DNA of 42,636 bases from Bacteroidota bacterium (GCA_026391455.1 JAPLEH010000027.1:1-42636), one strand, 5' to 3'; shown: positions 16,721 through 25,968, counted from the first letter of the stretch. Notes: generated by a model not told the origin, from the sequence alone. Made by a program: numbers and translations.

Positions 16721-17974
16721 TTATTGATCTTTTCCCTCCATTTTCCATTGATAATAATCAGCCGCCAATTGTAAAATTATTTCCTCATTTTTCCTGGTGC
16801 GGATTACATAACTATTTTCCACTGCGTTTTTTTTCCAGAATGTTAGAAAAGGCGGGTAACTGTTGATCAGCATAAACTGACAAAGTACCGACATATAAAA
16901 GTACCTGTTGAACAGTTTCAGACTGTCTGATTTCAGTATATCCGGAACGATCTGCCAGGTATGCAGTAGTAATACCAGCGAATAGGCCGGGTTCCTGCCG
17001 TATATCATTTTATCCCTGTATCCATTGAGGAGGTACCAGGCAACCGAGTCCCGTTTTACTTTCAAAGCGGTAATCTGCCTGTCGCTGAAATTGCCGGGCT
17101 GTTCAGTGATATATTTATCTGGCAGTAAAAAAATTTTTGTGCCAAAATCCTGCGTAAACCCACATATCTGGTTGTATTTTTCTGGATATCTTTCACAATA
17201 CATCAGCAATTCACGGGCATTGAGCCGGTTAAAAACCGAATCGCTTAAACGTGACGTTGTCCTTAACTGGTTGTCTGCCCGTTTCAGCGAATCATACAAT
17301 AATTTTGTAGTAGCGGTGTAAGGGTCATTTTCGAATGGCAGCCGGTGAATATAATTCTTGATCAGTGTCCGGATTTTTTCCTTGTTCTTTACAGAGTGTG
17401 GTACTTTTATCACTCCCAAATCTTCCAGCTTTTTATAAATATCTGATTGAAGATAGGCAGGAAAAGAATCTCGTTCCATCCAACCCATGAGCAAGGTAAG
17501 AGGTGCCGATTCTAACGCTTTTTTTTCTTCATAATAATCCATCAGCGCATCCGCTACCATCTCTGAAGCGGGCATCCGGCTGATTATATTATGCCAGTAA
17601 AATAAATCATTTTTCTTTTCAAACAGATCCTCCCGCAGCATCCACGCAATCGTATCCGGGTATTTCCTGAACACATCCAACTGTCGTTTACTGTAGGTGT
17701 ATTCGCCCAGAAAGTAATATTGACCGGTGTTCTCAAATATATAATTTCTGGTATTCTGTATGTACCCGCCACCCCATCTGCCGCAAAGTTGTATATCCCG
17801 CTCGCCCGTTTTCAGGCAATAATTTACCTTCTCCCGAACAGTAAGCCTGTTCCAGATACTGTCGGCCAGCGGGATTACCATCTTTTTATTCGAAGGCTCC
17901 CGGTCCTTAGTACCGGTTTGTGCGTAACTGATGGAGGAAGCAAACAACAGGTATAACAAAGGGGCGCAACGCAT
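16721..17974 (-). CDS. Secreted protein with an internal duplication, function unknown
   Basis: A 417-residue protein with a signal peptide (about 1-18). Two segments align: residues 36-113 and 243-315. Both contain D-S-x-x-N-R-L near the start, then a Tyr-Cys pair, a Q-[LI]-C-G motif, and a [YF]S-x-RQ-[LI] stretch leading to an A-W-[MY]-L end. Conserved cysteines in both copies suggest a disulfide within each unit. Between and after the repeats the protein is helical. I recognise no family. It is the first gene of a two-gene unit with the FGE-like protein, 6 bp apart, so the two may work together in the periplasm. Confidence 0.78.
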   Translation of the reverse strand: MRCAPLLYLLFASSISYAQTGTKDREPSNKKMVIPLADSIWNRLTVREKVNYCLKTGERDIQLCGRWGGGYIQNTRNYIFENTGQYYFLGEYTYSKRQLDVFRKYPDTIAWMLREDLFEKKNDLFYWHNIISRMPASEMVADALMDYYEEKKALESAPLTLLMGWMERDSFPAYLQSDIYKKLEDLGVIKVPHSVKNKEKIRTLIKNYIHRLPFENDPYTATTKLLYDSLKRADNQLRTTSRLSDSVFNRLNARELLMYCERYPEKYNQICGFTQDFGTKIFLLPDKYITEQPGNFSDRQITALKVKRDSVAWYLLNGYRDKMIYGRNPAYSLVLLLHTWQIVPDILKSDSLKLFNRYFYMSVLCQFMLINSYPPFLTFWKKNAVENSYVIRTRKNEEIILQLAADYYQWKMEGKDQ

Positions 17975-18003
17975 ACAATTTTCGTGGCTTTAATAACTAA
18001 ATA

Positions 18004-18037
18004 TAAAAAAAACCGGGCACTTTGCAGCACCCGGTTT
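18004..18037 (-). terminator. Terminator of the amidohydrolase operon
   Basis: AAACCGGG (18010-18017) pairs with CCCGGTTT (18030-18037). On the minus strand the hairpin is followed by T residues (18009-18004), 23 bp past the stop of the gene ending at 18060. Confidence 0.85.
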
Positions 18038-18059
18038 ACTATCTAATCAGTATATCGTA

Positions 18060-19391
18060 TTAAAACCCTTTTTTGGGCTTCAACTCATATTTCTCCTCAT
18101 ACTTTTCATTGAGTAATTTATGCTTATCGGTAAGATCAATCTTGCGGCCCTGTATAAAAGCATCTGTTACATTGCTGGTACGCATATCAAGAATATCGCC
18201 ATCGCTGATGATGATATTCGCATCTTTTCCGGCTTCAATGCTTCCTGCCTTATCGGCCACGCCCATGATCTTTGCAGCATTGAGCGTAATGGCAGACAAT
18301 GCTTCCTCTTTCGTTAATCCATATGCAGCAGCCGTCCCTGCGTTGAATGATAAATTCCGGCCACGTGTTTGTGCATCATCATCCGATATGGAAAACAGTA
18401 CCCCTGCTTTTTGCAATTGGGCCGCAGTTTTATACGGCTGATCCACATCATCATCTTCAGCAGTTGGCAGGCTATGCGGTTGCTGGAGTATCACCGATAC
18501 ATTATGCTGTTTCAGCAAGGGTGCCAATTGATAACTTTCACTTCCGCCCACGATCACCATATCCATATTGAATTCCTTTACAAAATCCAGCGCCACTAAT
18601 ATTTGCTTGGCTGTATTGGCATGCACATATAATTTTTGTGTGCGGTTGAACAATCCTTTTACGGCTTCGTATTTCAGGTTGGTTTCTTCGTGGGTAGTGA
18701 CTGCATTATAAGCTTTCGCTTCGCGTAAAAAACTTTTGAAGCTCTCGATCTTCTCCAGTCCTTCTTTTACAGGATCAGAAGGAGGCGCCTGCGGGCCACC
18801 ACCTCCACCGCCACCAAATCCGCCAAAGCGGGGACGGGGCATCAGGGTGGGCAAGTATACATGTATACCGGCATCTGTTTTTACCGCAGCATCTTCCCAG
18901 TTCCAGGCATCAAGTTGTACAACAGATGATGATCCTGCTACAAAACTTCCCTGCGGCACCACATTGGCCATCAGTATGCCATTGGAGCGGAGTGTATTGA
19001 TTACTTTCGAATCCGTATTGTATGCTACCAATGAACGTACATTGGGATTCATATCACCGATCTCCCGTACATCCTGCGATGCACGAACCGCGCCGATCTC
19101 CACCAAACCAAGTGAACTCGTTGGTAAGATCAGCCCGGGGTATACATGTTTGCCTTTGGCATCGGTTACATTCGCATTATCGGCCGGCACAGCAATATTA
19201 GCTCCCACTTCTTCGATTTTTCCATCTTTTATTTTAATGACACCATTTTCGATCACTTTACCATTACCTACATGTATGATTGCATTCTTAATGTACATAA
19301 TGCCCTTCTGGGCTTTGGCAGGTGATACCGTTTCCTGTGCGTGAGCGATGGTACCCAGGCCCAGTATTAACAGGAGAATTATTTTTTTCAT
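18060..19391 (-). CDS. Secreted amidohydrolase-like protein lacking the HxH metal site
   Basis: A 443-residue protein with a signal peptide (about 1-18). It has the composite beta-sandwich of amidohydrolases at the N-terminus (VIENGVIKIKDGKIEEVG) and the C-terminal AGSIEAGKDANIIISDGD signature. At the place of the metal-binding H-x-H, after YPGL, the sequence reads ILPTSSLG, so two ligands are missing; the later region keeps SDDD. A Gly-rich run (FGGFGGGGGGG) sits mid-protein. It may be an inactive partner of the protein encoded upstream, from which it is 34 bp away. The start at 19391 fits the signal peptide; ATGs at 19397 and 19418 are alternatives. Confidence 0.8.
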   Translation of the reverse strand: MKKIILLLILGLGTIAHAQETVSPAKAQKGIMYIKNAIIHVGNGKVIENGVIKIKDGKIEEVGANIAVPADNANVTDAKGKHVYPGLILPTSSLGLVEIGAVRASQDVREIGDMNPNVRSLVAYNTDSKVINTLRSNGILMANVVPQGSFVAGSSSVVQLDAWNWEDAAVKTDAGIHVYLPTLMPRPRFGGFGGGGGGGPQAPPSDPVKEGLEKIESFKSFLREAKAYNAVTTHEETNLKYEAVKGLFNRTQKLYVHANTAKQILVALDFVKEFNMDMVIVGGSESYQLAPLLKQHNVSVILQQPHSLPTAEDDDVDQPYKTAAQLQKAGVLFSISDDDAQTRGRNLSFNAGTAAAYGLTKEEALSAITLNAAKIMGVADKAGSIEAGKDANIIISDGDILDMRTSNVTDAFIQGRKIDLTDKHKLLNEKYEEKYELKPKKGF

Positions 19392-19425
19392 ACTCATTTT
19401 TTTATGCGTGTTTTTCATAGTACTA

Positions 19426-22400
19426 TTAATTATTCGACATGTCATCGGTGTCCACCACCAGCAAACCATGACTATGACCATGATCGCTGCAGGTATGCAT
19501 CAGTTGATAAGTGGGTTGTGCCGGAATGACCGGAGCACCGCTTCTTTTTTCTCCATTCATTTTTCTTATCAGGCGAAGCCGCTCGGCATCCACGGCTTTT
19601 TGCATTTGTTCATCTTTCACACGGTCGAAGTAAACCGTACCATCCACGATCGTGTATAATGATTTGGCATAGATACTCAGGGGGTGATCGCTCCATACCA
19701 CCACATCACCATCCTTGCCCGGTTTCAGGCTGCCCACTTTATCATCCACATGCAGCATTTTAGCAGGATTGAGGGTTACCATTTTCAGGGCTTCCTCTTC
19801 AGTAACGCCGCCATACTTTACGATCTTGGCCGCTTCCTGATTGAGCCGGCGGGCCATTTCCGCATCATCACTGTTGATGGCAACGGTTAAACCCACTTTC
19901 TGCATAATGGCCGCATTATAAGGAATGGCATCTTCCACTTCCATTTTATACGCCCACCAGTCGGAGAAGGTGGAAGCATAAGAACCATGCTTCAGCATTT
20001 TATCTGCCACTTTATAACCCTCCAGTATATGCGTAAATGTATTGACGGTGTATCCCATTTTATTGGCCACTTCCATTGCCCCGTTGATTTCACTCTGCAC
20101 ATAAGAGTGGCAGGTAATGAAGCGTTTCTTTTCGAGTATCTCCACCAGGGCATCGAGCTCCAGGTCACGCCGGGGCATTACCAATCCCTTTTTGCCTGCC
20201 TGTCCGGCAGACAGGTCCTTTGCATCATTGTATTCTTTCCAGGTCTTCTGGTAATCTTTCGCACGGGTAAAGGCATCGATCAGTACCTGCTCCACACCCA
20301 TTCGTGTATCGGGGTAACGGTTGTTTCCGGCATTAAAGGCAGAACGTTTTACGTTTTCACCCAATGCAAATTTGATGAAGCCGGGAGAACCTTTGAATTT
20401 AAGGTCTTCTGCATTGGCACCCCAGCGAAGTTTGATGAGTTGTGTTTGTCCGCCGATCACATTCGCCGATCCGTGCAGGATATGCGAAGTGGTAACACCG
20501 CCGCTCAACTGGCGATAGATATTCACATCATCGGGGTTGAGGTTATCCGTAATGCGTACTTCGGAAGTCACCGACTGTCCGCCTTCATTGATAGAGGCTG
20601 CAGCAATATGTGAGTGTTCATCAATAATGCCGGGTGTAACGTGTTTGCCCGTACCATCGATCACGCGGGCAGTGGGATCAGACAATCCTTTTCCCACAGC
20701 CGCCACTTTACCATTTTTCAGCAACACATCTGTATTTTGCAATATGCCATCTTTCTCATTGGTCCATACCGTGGCATTCTTTATGAGGATCGTTTCCTGT
20801 TTGGGTTGCTGTCCTTCTTCCCAACCAAAGGGCTGAAAGGGATATATCACTTTACCTATCGAAGGCATATCCTTCTTCTTCGCGCTGTCTTGTTTTTCTT
20901 CGGAGAGTTTCACCAATACGGCTGTCCAGGTAAGCGGATTACCCAATGAATCCGTACCGGTACCATTCCATTCGTTTCCATTGTTCATACCACTCAGGCG
21001 AGTGGCCGTTACCGGCAATGTTTGTTCGCCACCACCTCCGCGTGGGAAGCCGCCACCGGGGAATCCTCCACCGGCACGTCGGGTGCTGTCCATCGGTTGT
21101 CCGTTATTTCCGCCGGGACGCTGACGGCGCATCATGGGTGCAAAGCTGATCTTTACCTGTTTGCCATCGAAACTGAATTTGGAATTCAAGGTATCTTTTG
21201 CAAACATGGTTACTGTAGATGCATTCTTCACATCCAGTGTATATTGTTCATCGCCATTGGGCGTATTTACCGTAAGGGTATAGGTGCCTGCTACGCTGGC
21301 TGCATCTTCCTTCACCACATATTTAATACCTTGTACCCAGTTTTGCAGGATGATTGTTTTTTCATTGAAGATTGGGCCATTCGTAATTATGAAATTGGCC
21401 AGCTTACCAGTTTCCAGACTGCCGGCTTTATCATAAATACCCAATGTAGTGGCGGGCGTTTTGGTCAGGGCATCCAGTACTTTGTTTTCGCTCAACCCAT
21501 ATTCCATGGCTTTGCGAATACTGCTCCAGAATTGGCTTACACTGCGCAGATCGGCGGTAGTAAGGCAAAAAGGAATACCGGCTTTTTCAAAAGCAGCCGG
21601 AGAAGCAGGCGCCAGTTCCCAATGTTTCATATCGCTCAGTGATACAAAGCGTGCATCATTGGGATCTTCCACATCCTGTGCCTGCGGATAGTTGAGCGGC
21701 ACTATAAAAGTCGCATTCGATGCTTTCATATCATTGATCCGCTGGTATTCATTTTGTCCGGCTTTGATGATATACTGCACACCAAACTCATCACCGATTC
21801 TGTCAGCACGGAGATCATTCCATTTATCATTGGCTTCAAAGATTTGCGGCAGGTCCTGGTTATCATTCCAGGCTTTCAGGCTCAGGTTGAATCCTTCAGC
21901 GGCTGGTTTATTTTTATACCATTGAGCATCGAGGTAAGTTTGGCGCAACAGCGCGATCATACCCATCATGGAACCGGGATAGGCCTGCGTGGATGTTCCT
22001 TTATTGAAGGAATAATGCGCAGCAGCCCGCTCTTTGATGATGACCAGGTTTTCTTTTTCATTGGCGAGTGATACCACCGCACCGGTACCCCGCGCTATAC
22101 CATCGCGAACATGGGATAATACCAATCCAAAACCTGCTTCACGCAAAGGTTTTGCTTTCGCATCATCTACAGAAAATTGTTTGTAGGCATCCACATCACT
22201 TTTAATGGCCTGGTTCCAGCCATAAGGTCCTTTCACCGCTGTTTCCAATTGAGGTTGTTGCAGGGGATTGAATCCACCGCCGCCCGGGCCACCGGTGCGC
22301 TGAGCAGCAGCGATTCCATAATCTGCATACAGGTCAATAAAAGAGGGATAGAAAAATTTCCCCTTGCAATCCACTTCCACCGCCCCGGCCGGTACTTTGA

Positions 22401-22617
22401 TACCGGTACCCACGGCAAGGATCTTTCCGTCTTTGATGACGAGAGTGGCATTGGTAATCGTTTGGGAAGCATGTTGAATAATAGTAGCATTGGTAAAAGC
22501 ATAATACCCATGTCGCGGATCGGCCACCCCGTTTTCAGGAAAAGTGGGTTGCGAGAAGGACAATAGGGATAGAAATAACAGGGGAATAGCCCCGGCGATC
22601 AGTTTCAGATTTCTCAT
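19426..22617 (-). CDS. Large secreted protein with two amidohydrolase domains
   Basis: A 1063-residue protein. The ATG at 22617 begins a clear signal peptide (ends LLSFSQ). Domain 1 (about 30-440) has the amidohydrolase entry FTNATIIQ and end DKAGSLETGKLANFII, but the H-x-H site is replaced (FIDLYADYG). A Gly/Pro/Arg-rich linker region follows (near 520-560). Domain 2 (about 615-1030) is complete: His668 and His670 in DEHSH, a His in FTHILEGY, the Asp in INSDDAEM, and the end VGSLKPGKDGDVVVW. The probable role is hydrolysis of an amide or cyclic imide in the periplasm; imidazolonepropionase or dipeptidase-like activities are both possible. Domain 2 is the likely catalytic unit. Confidence 0.85.
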   Translation of the reverse strand: MRNLKLIAGAIPLLFLSLLSFSQPTFPENGVADPRHGYYAFTNATIIQHASQTITNATLVIKDGKILAVGTGIKVPAGAVEVDCKGKFFYPSFIDLYADYGIAAAQRTGGPGGGGFNPLQQPQLETAVKGPYGWNQAIKSDVDAYKQFSVDDAKAKPLREAGFGLVLSHVRDGIARGTGAVVSLANEKENLVIIKERAAAHYSFNKGTSTQAYPGSMMGMIALLRQTYLDAQWYKNKPAAEGFNLSLKAWNDNQDLPQIFEANDKWNDLRADRIGDEFGVQYIIKAGQNEYQRINDMKASNATFIVPLNYPQAQDVEDPNDARFVSLSDMKHWELAPASPAAFEKAGIPFCLTTADLRSVSQFWSSIRKAMEYGLSENKVLDALTKTPATTLGIYDKAGSLETGKLANFIITNGPIFNEKTIILQNWVQGIKYVVKEDAASVAGTYTLTVNTPNGDEQYTLDVKNASTVTMFAKDTLNSKFSFDGKQVKISFAPMMRRQRPGGNNGQPMDSTRRAGGGFPGGGFPRGGGGEQTLPVTATRLSGMNNGNEWNGTGTDSLGNPLTWTAVLVKLSEEKQDSAKKKDMPSIGKVIYPFQPFGWEEGQQPKQETILIKNATVWTNEKDGILQNTDVLLKNGKVAAVGKGLSDPTARVIDGTGKHVTPGIIDEHSHIAAASINEGGQSVTSEVRITDNLNPDDVNIYRQLSGGVTTSHILHGSANVIGGQTQLIKLRWGANAEDLKFKGSPGFIKFALGENVKRSAFNAGNNRYPDTRMGVEQVLIDAFTRAKDYQKTWKEYNDAKDLSAGQAGKKGLVMPRRDLELDALVEILEKKRFITCHSYVQSEINGAMEVANKMGYTVNTFTHILEGYKVADKMLKHGSYASTFSDWWAYKMEVEDAIPYNAAIMQKVGLTVAINSDDAEMARRLNQEAAKIVKYGGVTEEEALKMVTLNPAKMLHVDDKVGSLKPGKDGDVVVWSDHPLSIYAKSLYTIVDGTVYFDRVKDEQMQKAVDAERLRLIRKMNGEKRSGAPVIPAQPTYQLMHTCSDHGHSHGLLVVDTDDMSNN
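20195..20214. repeat. GC-rich palindromic repeat inside the coding region
   Basis: CCTGTCCGGCAGACAGG with flanking CCTG forms an imperfect palindrome within the amidohydrolase gene, encoding LSAGQAG in frame. Related palindromes occur between genes at 27675-27715 and 33128-33144. Confidence 0.6.
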
Positions 22618-22858
22618 ACAGTTAATTTTTTTAATCCGCCATAGCAATGCCCAACCGGGAAGTGTATGGCATTTCAGTAACATCAGTGAAAGTTAGTCAT
22701 TACTGATGAAACAAATTCAAAACGATAATACTTAAAAAATGGTTTACCTGCGATCCGCTTTTATGAGCGGTCAGCCTCGCTTTTGACGTGAAAAACAACC
22801 CGCCCTTTCCCCCGGGCACAGATATTATTTGAGCGGCATAAATACCCCCAAATAGTTT

Positions 22859-22866
22859 TACTTTTG
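22859..22866 (+). promoter_or_regulatory. Promoter -7 box for deoC
   Basis: TACTTTTG matches TAnnTTTG perfectly, 19 bp ahead of the deoC ATG. AAGAAGGAAAA follows and may serve as ribosome binding site. Confidence 0.55.
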
Positions 22867-22885
22867 AAAGAAGGAAAACCCCATT

Positions 22886-23839
22886 ATGGCTGTACAACAT
22901 AAAAAACCGGCCCCGGCTGCCACGGTTCGCAATAATTATTTTCACTCCTCCCCCCCCATCGACCAGGTGGGCGTGGAAGAAAGGGCGTCCCGGTTCACCA
23001 AGCGAAGCATCAAAAAAGAATCGAAAAAGAACGGACTGCTGCTGGTGCTGAATATGATCGACCTTACCACCCTGGAAGGAAAGGATACAGACGGAAAAGT
23101 AAAACAGCTCTGCTATAAGGCCATGCACCCGCATGATGCCTATACTACTTTGACCGGTGAAGAACTTCCCACGGTGGCGGCTATCTGTGTATACCCCTCC
23201 ATGGTAAAAGTGGCGAAGAAGGCCCTGGGTGATTCAGGTATTAAAGTAGCATCGGTGGCTACCGCTTTCCCCAGTGGACAGGCCCCGGCTGACATTAAAA
23301 TCCGCGATACCAAATATGCCGTGAACGAAGGCGCTGATGAAGTGGACATGGTGATCAGTCGTGGTAAATTTCATGCAGGAGAATACAATTTTGTTTTCGA
23401 TGAGATCGCGGCCATCAAAGAAGCCTGCGGCGATGCCAGGCTGAAAGTGATCTTAGAGACCGGCGAACTCGGCACCCTCGATAAAGTGCGCCGTGCCAGT
23501 GATATTGCCATGGAAGCGGGCGCTGATTTCATCAAGACCTCCACCGGAAAGATACAACCGGCCGCTACCATGCCCGTAACACTCGTGATGCTCGAAGCCA
23601 TTCGTGATTTTTATTATAAGACCGGCAAAATGATCGGCATGAAACCGGCGGGTGGTATTTCCAAATCCAAACTGGCCCTGCATTACCTGGTAATGGTAAA
23701 AGAAGTATTGGGCGAAGACTGGCTCAACAATGAATGGTTTCGCTTCGGCGCCAGCAGCCTCGCCAACGATGTGCTGATGCAACTGGTAAAAGGCAAAACC
23801 GGATTGTACCAGGCAGCGAATTATTTTTCGGCAGACTAA
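22886..23839 (+). CDS. deoC: Deoxyribose-phosphate aldolase
   Basis: A 317-residue class I aldolase that splits 2-deoxyribose 5-phosphate into glyceraldehyde 3-phosphate and acetaldehyde. The Schiff-base lysine is Lys217 in FIKTSTGK and the second active-site lysine is Lys253 in GMKPAGGI; the EVDMVI motif (152-157) supplies the Asp. The protein is longer than the short bacterial type (about 220-260 residues) because of an N-terminal extension of about 45 residues, as in the eukaryote-like class. The adjacent aldehyde dehydrogenase could oxidise the acetaldehyde formed. Confidence 0.95.
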   Translation: MAVQHKKPAPAATVRNNYFHSSPPIDQVGVEERASRFTKRSIKKESKKNGLLLVLNMIDLTTLEGKDTDGKVKQLCYKAMHPHDAYTTLTGEELPTVAAICVYPSMVKVAKKALGDSGIKVASVATAFPSGQAPADIKIRDTKYAVNEGADEVDMVISRGKFHAGEYNFVFDEIAAIKEACGDARLKVILETGELGTLDKVRRASDIAMEAGADFIKTSTGKIQPAATMPVTLVMLEAIRDFYYKTGKMIGMKPAGGISKSKLALHYLVMVKEVLGEDWLNNEWFRFGASSLANDVLMQLVKGKTGLYQAANYFSAD

Positions 23840-23840
23840 T

Positions 23841-23880
23841 ACAAATTAGAAAATGTGAGGATGTGGGAATGTGAAAATGA
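23841..23880. repeat. 8-bp-period array (unit GNRAATGT), about five units
   Basis: Octamers GAAAATGT, GAGGATGT, GGGAATGT, GAAAATGA follow two bases after the deoC stop and fill most of the deoC-ALDH gap. Confidence 0.7.
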
Positions 23881-23904
23881 TGTTACACGGATAAAAAAAA
23901 TACT

Positions 23905-25404
23905 ATGGCAATTACGAAGAAAAAGGCGGCAAAAAAAAGCAATACGGTAAAATTAAAGTTTGATACCAGCTGGACCTACGATCCTGCTCCGGAAAGTAAA
24001 AGTGCGGCTACGATTGCAAAGCAATACGATCTCTTCATCAATGGTGAATGGCAAAAGCCGCAGAGCAAAAAATATTTTGACACCATCAATCCGGCCACCG
24101 AAGAAAAACTGAGCGAAGTGGCCGAAGCCGGCGAAGCCGATGTGGACAAAGCCGTGAAAGCAGCCCGCAACGCGCATGAAAAAGTATGGAAAAAAATGCC
24201 GGCTAAAGAAAGGGCCAAATATATTTTCCGTATCGCCCGCATCATGCAGGAGAAAGCGAGAGAGCTCGCCATCATCGAATCACTCGACGGAGGCAAACCC
24301 ATCCGCGAGAGCCGCGACTTCGATATACCCACCGCCTCCAATCATTTCTTTTATTATGCCGGATGGGCCGATAAACTCGAGTATGCATTTCCCAACCGGC
24401 AAACCGCTCCATTGGGTGTGGCCGCACAGATCATACCCTGGAATTTTCCATTGCTGATGGCAGCCTGGAAAATCGCACCCGCCATTGCCACCGGTAATAC
24501 CGTGGTGCTGAAATCCGCAGAGACCACTCCCCTCACCGCGTATAAATTAGCAGAGATCATTCGCGAAGCCGATCTGCCTCCCGGTGTGGTGAATATCATT
24601 TCAGGGGCGGGTGCCACCGGCGCTGCTATGGTGAATCATCCGGATGTAAACAAGATTGCATTCACCGGCTCCACCGATGTGGGCAAGATCATTCAACGGG
24701 CCATTGCCGGTACTAATAAAAAAGTAACACTCGAACTCGGTGGCAAAGCCGCCAATATCATTTTTGAAGATGCGCCCATCGACCAGGCGGTAGAAGGTGT
24801 GATCAATGGTATCTTTTTTAATCAGGGCCATGTATGTTGCGCCGGCTCCCGTTTATATGTACAGGAATCCATAGCCAAAATAGTGATCCGTAAATTAAAA
24901 GACCGCCTCGAATCACTCATCGTGGGCGATCCGCTGGATAAGAACACCGATATTGGCGCCATCAACTCCAAAGCACAACTCGATACCATTCATAAATACA
25001 TCAGCATCGGAAAAAAAGAAGGGGCTGAAATGTACGAGAGCTCCTGCCGCATTCCCGGCAAAGGATTTTTTTGCCGCCCCACTTTATTTACCAATGTGGC
25101 ACAGAGCAACCGCATTGCCCAGGAAGAAATTTTCGGGCCGGTATTATCCGTGCTCACCTTCCGCACCGATGATGAAGTGATCGAGAAAGCTAACAACTCC
25201 CCCTATGGACTCAGCGCCGGTGTATGGACCGACAAAGGATCAAAAATTTTCAACATGACCAAACGCATGCGCGCCGGTGTGGTATGGGCCAATACCTTCA
25301 ACAAATTCGATCCCACCTCCCCCTTCGGTGGTTACAAGGAAAGTGGTTTTGGAAGAGAGGGGGGATTGCATGGGTTGTTGCCGTACGTGGAACTGCGGAG
25401 TTGA
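23905..25404 (+). CDS. Aldehyde dehydrogenase
   Basis: A 499-residue NAD(P)-dependent aldehyde dehydrogenase with every key residue: Asn180 in PWNF, the cofactor motif FTGSTDVGK (253-261), the general base Glu277 in LELGGK and the nucleophile Cys311 in NQGHVCCAGSR, then the EIFGPVLSV segment. The N-terminus has a Lys-rich extension of about 35 residues. Placement after deoC suggests that it oxidises acetaldehyde or another aldehyde from deoxyribose breakdown. The deoC gap is 65 bp. The protein end is directly followed by a 9-bp-period array. Confidence 0.93.
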   Translation: MAITKKKAAKKSNTVKLKFDTSWTYDPAPESKSAATIAKQYDLFINGEWQKPQSKKYFDTINPATEEKLSEVAEAGEADVDKAVKAARNAHEKVWKKMPAKERAKYIFRIARIMQEKARELAIIESLDGGKPIRESRDFDIPTASNHFFYYAGWADKLEYAFPNRQTAPLGVAAQIIPWNFPLLMAAWKIAPAIATGNTVVLKSAETTPLTAYKLAEIIREADLPPGVVNIISGAGATGAAMVNHPDVNKIAFTGSTDVGKIIQRAIAGTNKKVTLELGGKAANIIFEDAPIDQAVEGVINGIFFNQGHVCCAGSRLYVQESIAKIVIRKLKDRLESLIVGDPLDKNTDIGAINSKAQLDTIHKYISIGKKEGAEMYESSCRIPGKGFFCRPTLFTNVAQSNRIAQEEIFGPVLSVLTFRTDDEVIEKANNSPYGLSAGVWTDKGSKIFNMTKRMRAGVVWANTFNKFDPTSPFGGYKESGFGREGGLHGLLPYVELRS

Positions 25405-25501
25405 AGAAGTGACATAGGTTACATAGGTTGCATAGGTTGAAGAAGTTGCATAGGTTACATAGGTTGAAGAGGTTTCAGAAGTTAGAGAAGTTTAATAGTT
25501 T
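25403..25501. repeat. 9-bp-period array (unit RCATAGGTT), eleven units
   Basis: Eleven nonamers, mostly variants of ACATAGGTT, GCATAGGTT and GAAGAAGTT, begin within the stop codon of the aldehyde dehydrogenase gene and run to 15 bp before the four-helix-bundle gene. The complementary word (AACCTATGN) forms the arrays at 25924 and 30331. Confidence 0.85.
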
Positions 25502-25516
25502 TTAATCCGTATTTAG

Positions 25517-25903
25517 ATGGCAGTTATTAAAAGGTTCGAGGATATTATATCCTGGAAAGAGGCAAGGCAGTTGAATAAGATTCTTGGGGAAATGATTGAT
25601 AAGAAAAAGTTTAAGAATAGCTTCAGGCTTATTAATCAGATAGAAGGTTCGGCTGGTTCCATAATGGATAATATTGCGGAGGGATTTGAGCGCAGGGGGA
25701 ATAAAGAATTCATACAGTTCTTATACATTGCAAAAGCTTCCTGCGGTGAACTCCGCTCGCAATTATATCGCGCACTGGACAGAAATTATATCACAGAAGA
25801 GGAGTTCAACACGCTGGCTGAACATGCAGGACGCATCAGCAACCTGATTCAGAAACTGATCAATTATCTGGTAACAACGATACAAAAACCAACAAATAAC
25901 TGA
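25517..25903 (+). CDS. Four helix bundle protein (23S rRNA intervening-sequence family)
   Basis: A 128-residue all-helical protein of the four-helix-bundle family first described from proteins encoded in 23S rRNA intervening sequences (TIGR02436). Markers are the opening F-E-D-I-x-x-W-x-x-A-R-Q, the central QIEGSAGSIMDNIAEGFERRGNKEFIQFL region and the SCGELRSQLYRAL stretch. Members form homopentamers; the cellular role is unknown. It separates two aldehyde dehydrogenase genes that otherwise look like one operon and is flanked by 9-bp arrays in inverted orientation, so it seems inserted. No rRNA sequence is nearby. Confidence 0.9.
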   Translation: MAVIKRFEDIISWKEARQLNKILGEMIDKKKFKNSFRLINQIEGSAGSIMDNIAEGFERRGNKEFIQFLYIAKASCGELRSQLYRALDRNYITEEEFNTLAEHAGRISNLIQKLINYLVTTIQKPTNN

Positions 25904-25923
25904 TCTGTAGCTGACAAGAAAAA

Positions 25924-25968
25924 AACTTATGAAACCTATGTCACTTATGCAACTTATGTAACAAATTA
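25924..25968. repeat. 9-bp-period array (unit AACYTATGN), five units
   Basis: Nonamers AACTTATGA, AACCTATGT, CACTTATGC, AACTTATGT, AACAAATTA begin 20 bp after the four-helix-bundle stop. They are the reverse complement of the words at 25403-25501. Confidence 0.78.

Noticed and set aside
25403-25501. CRISPR array
   Set aside because: Units are 9 bp and contiguous with no spacers; no cas genes are nearby.
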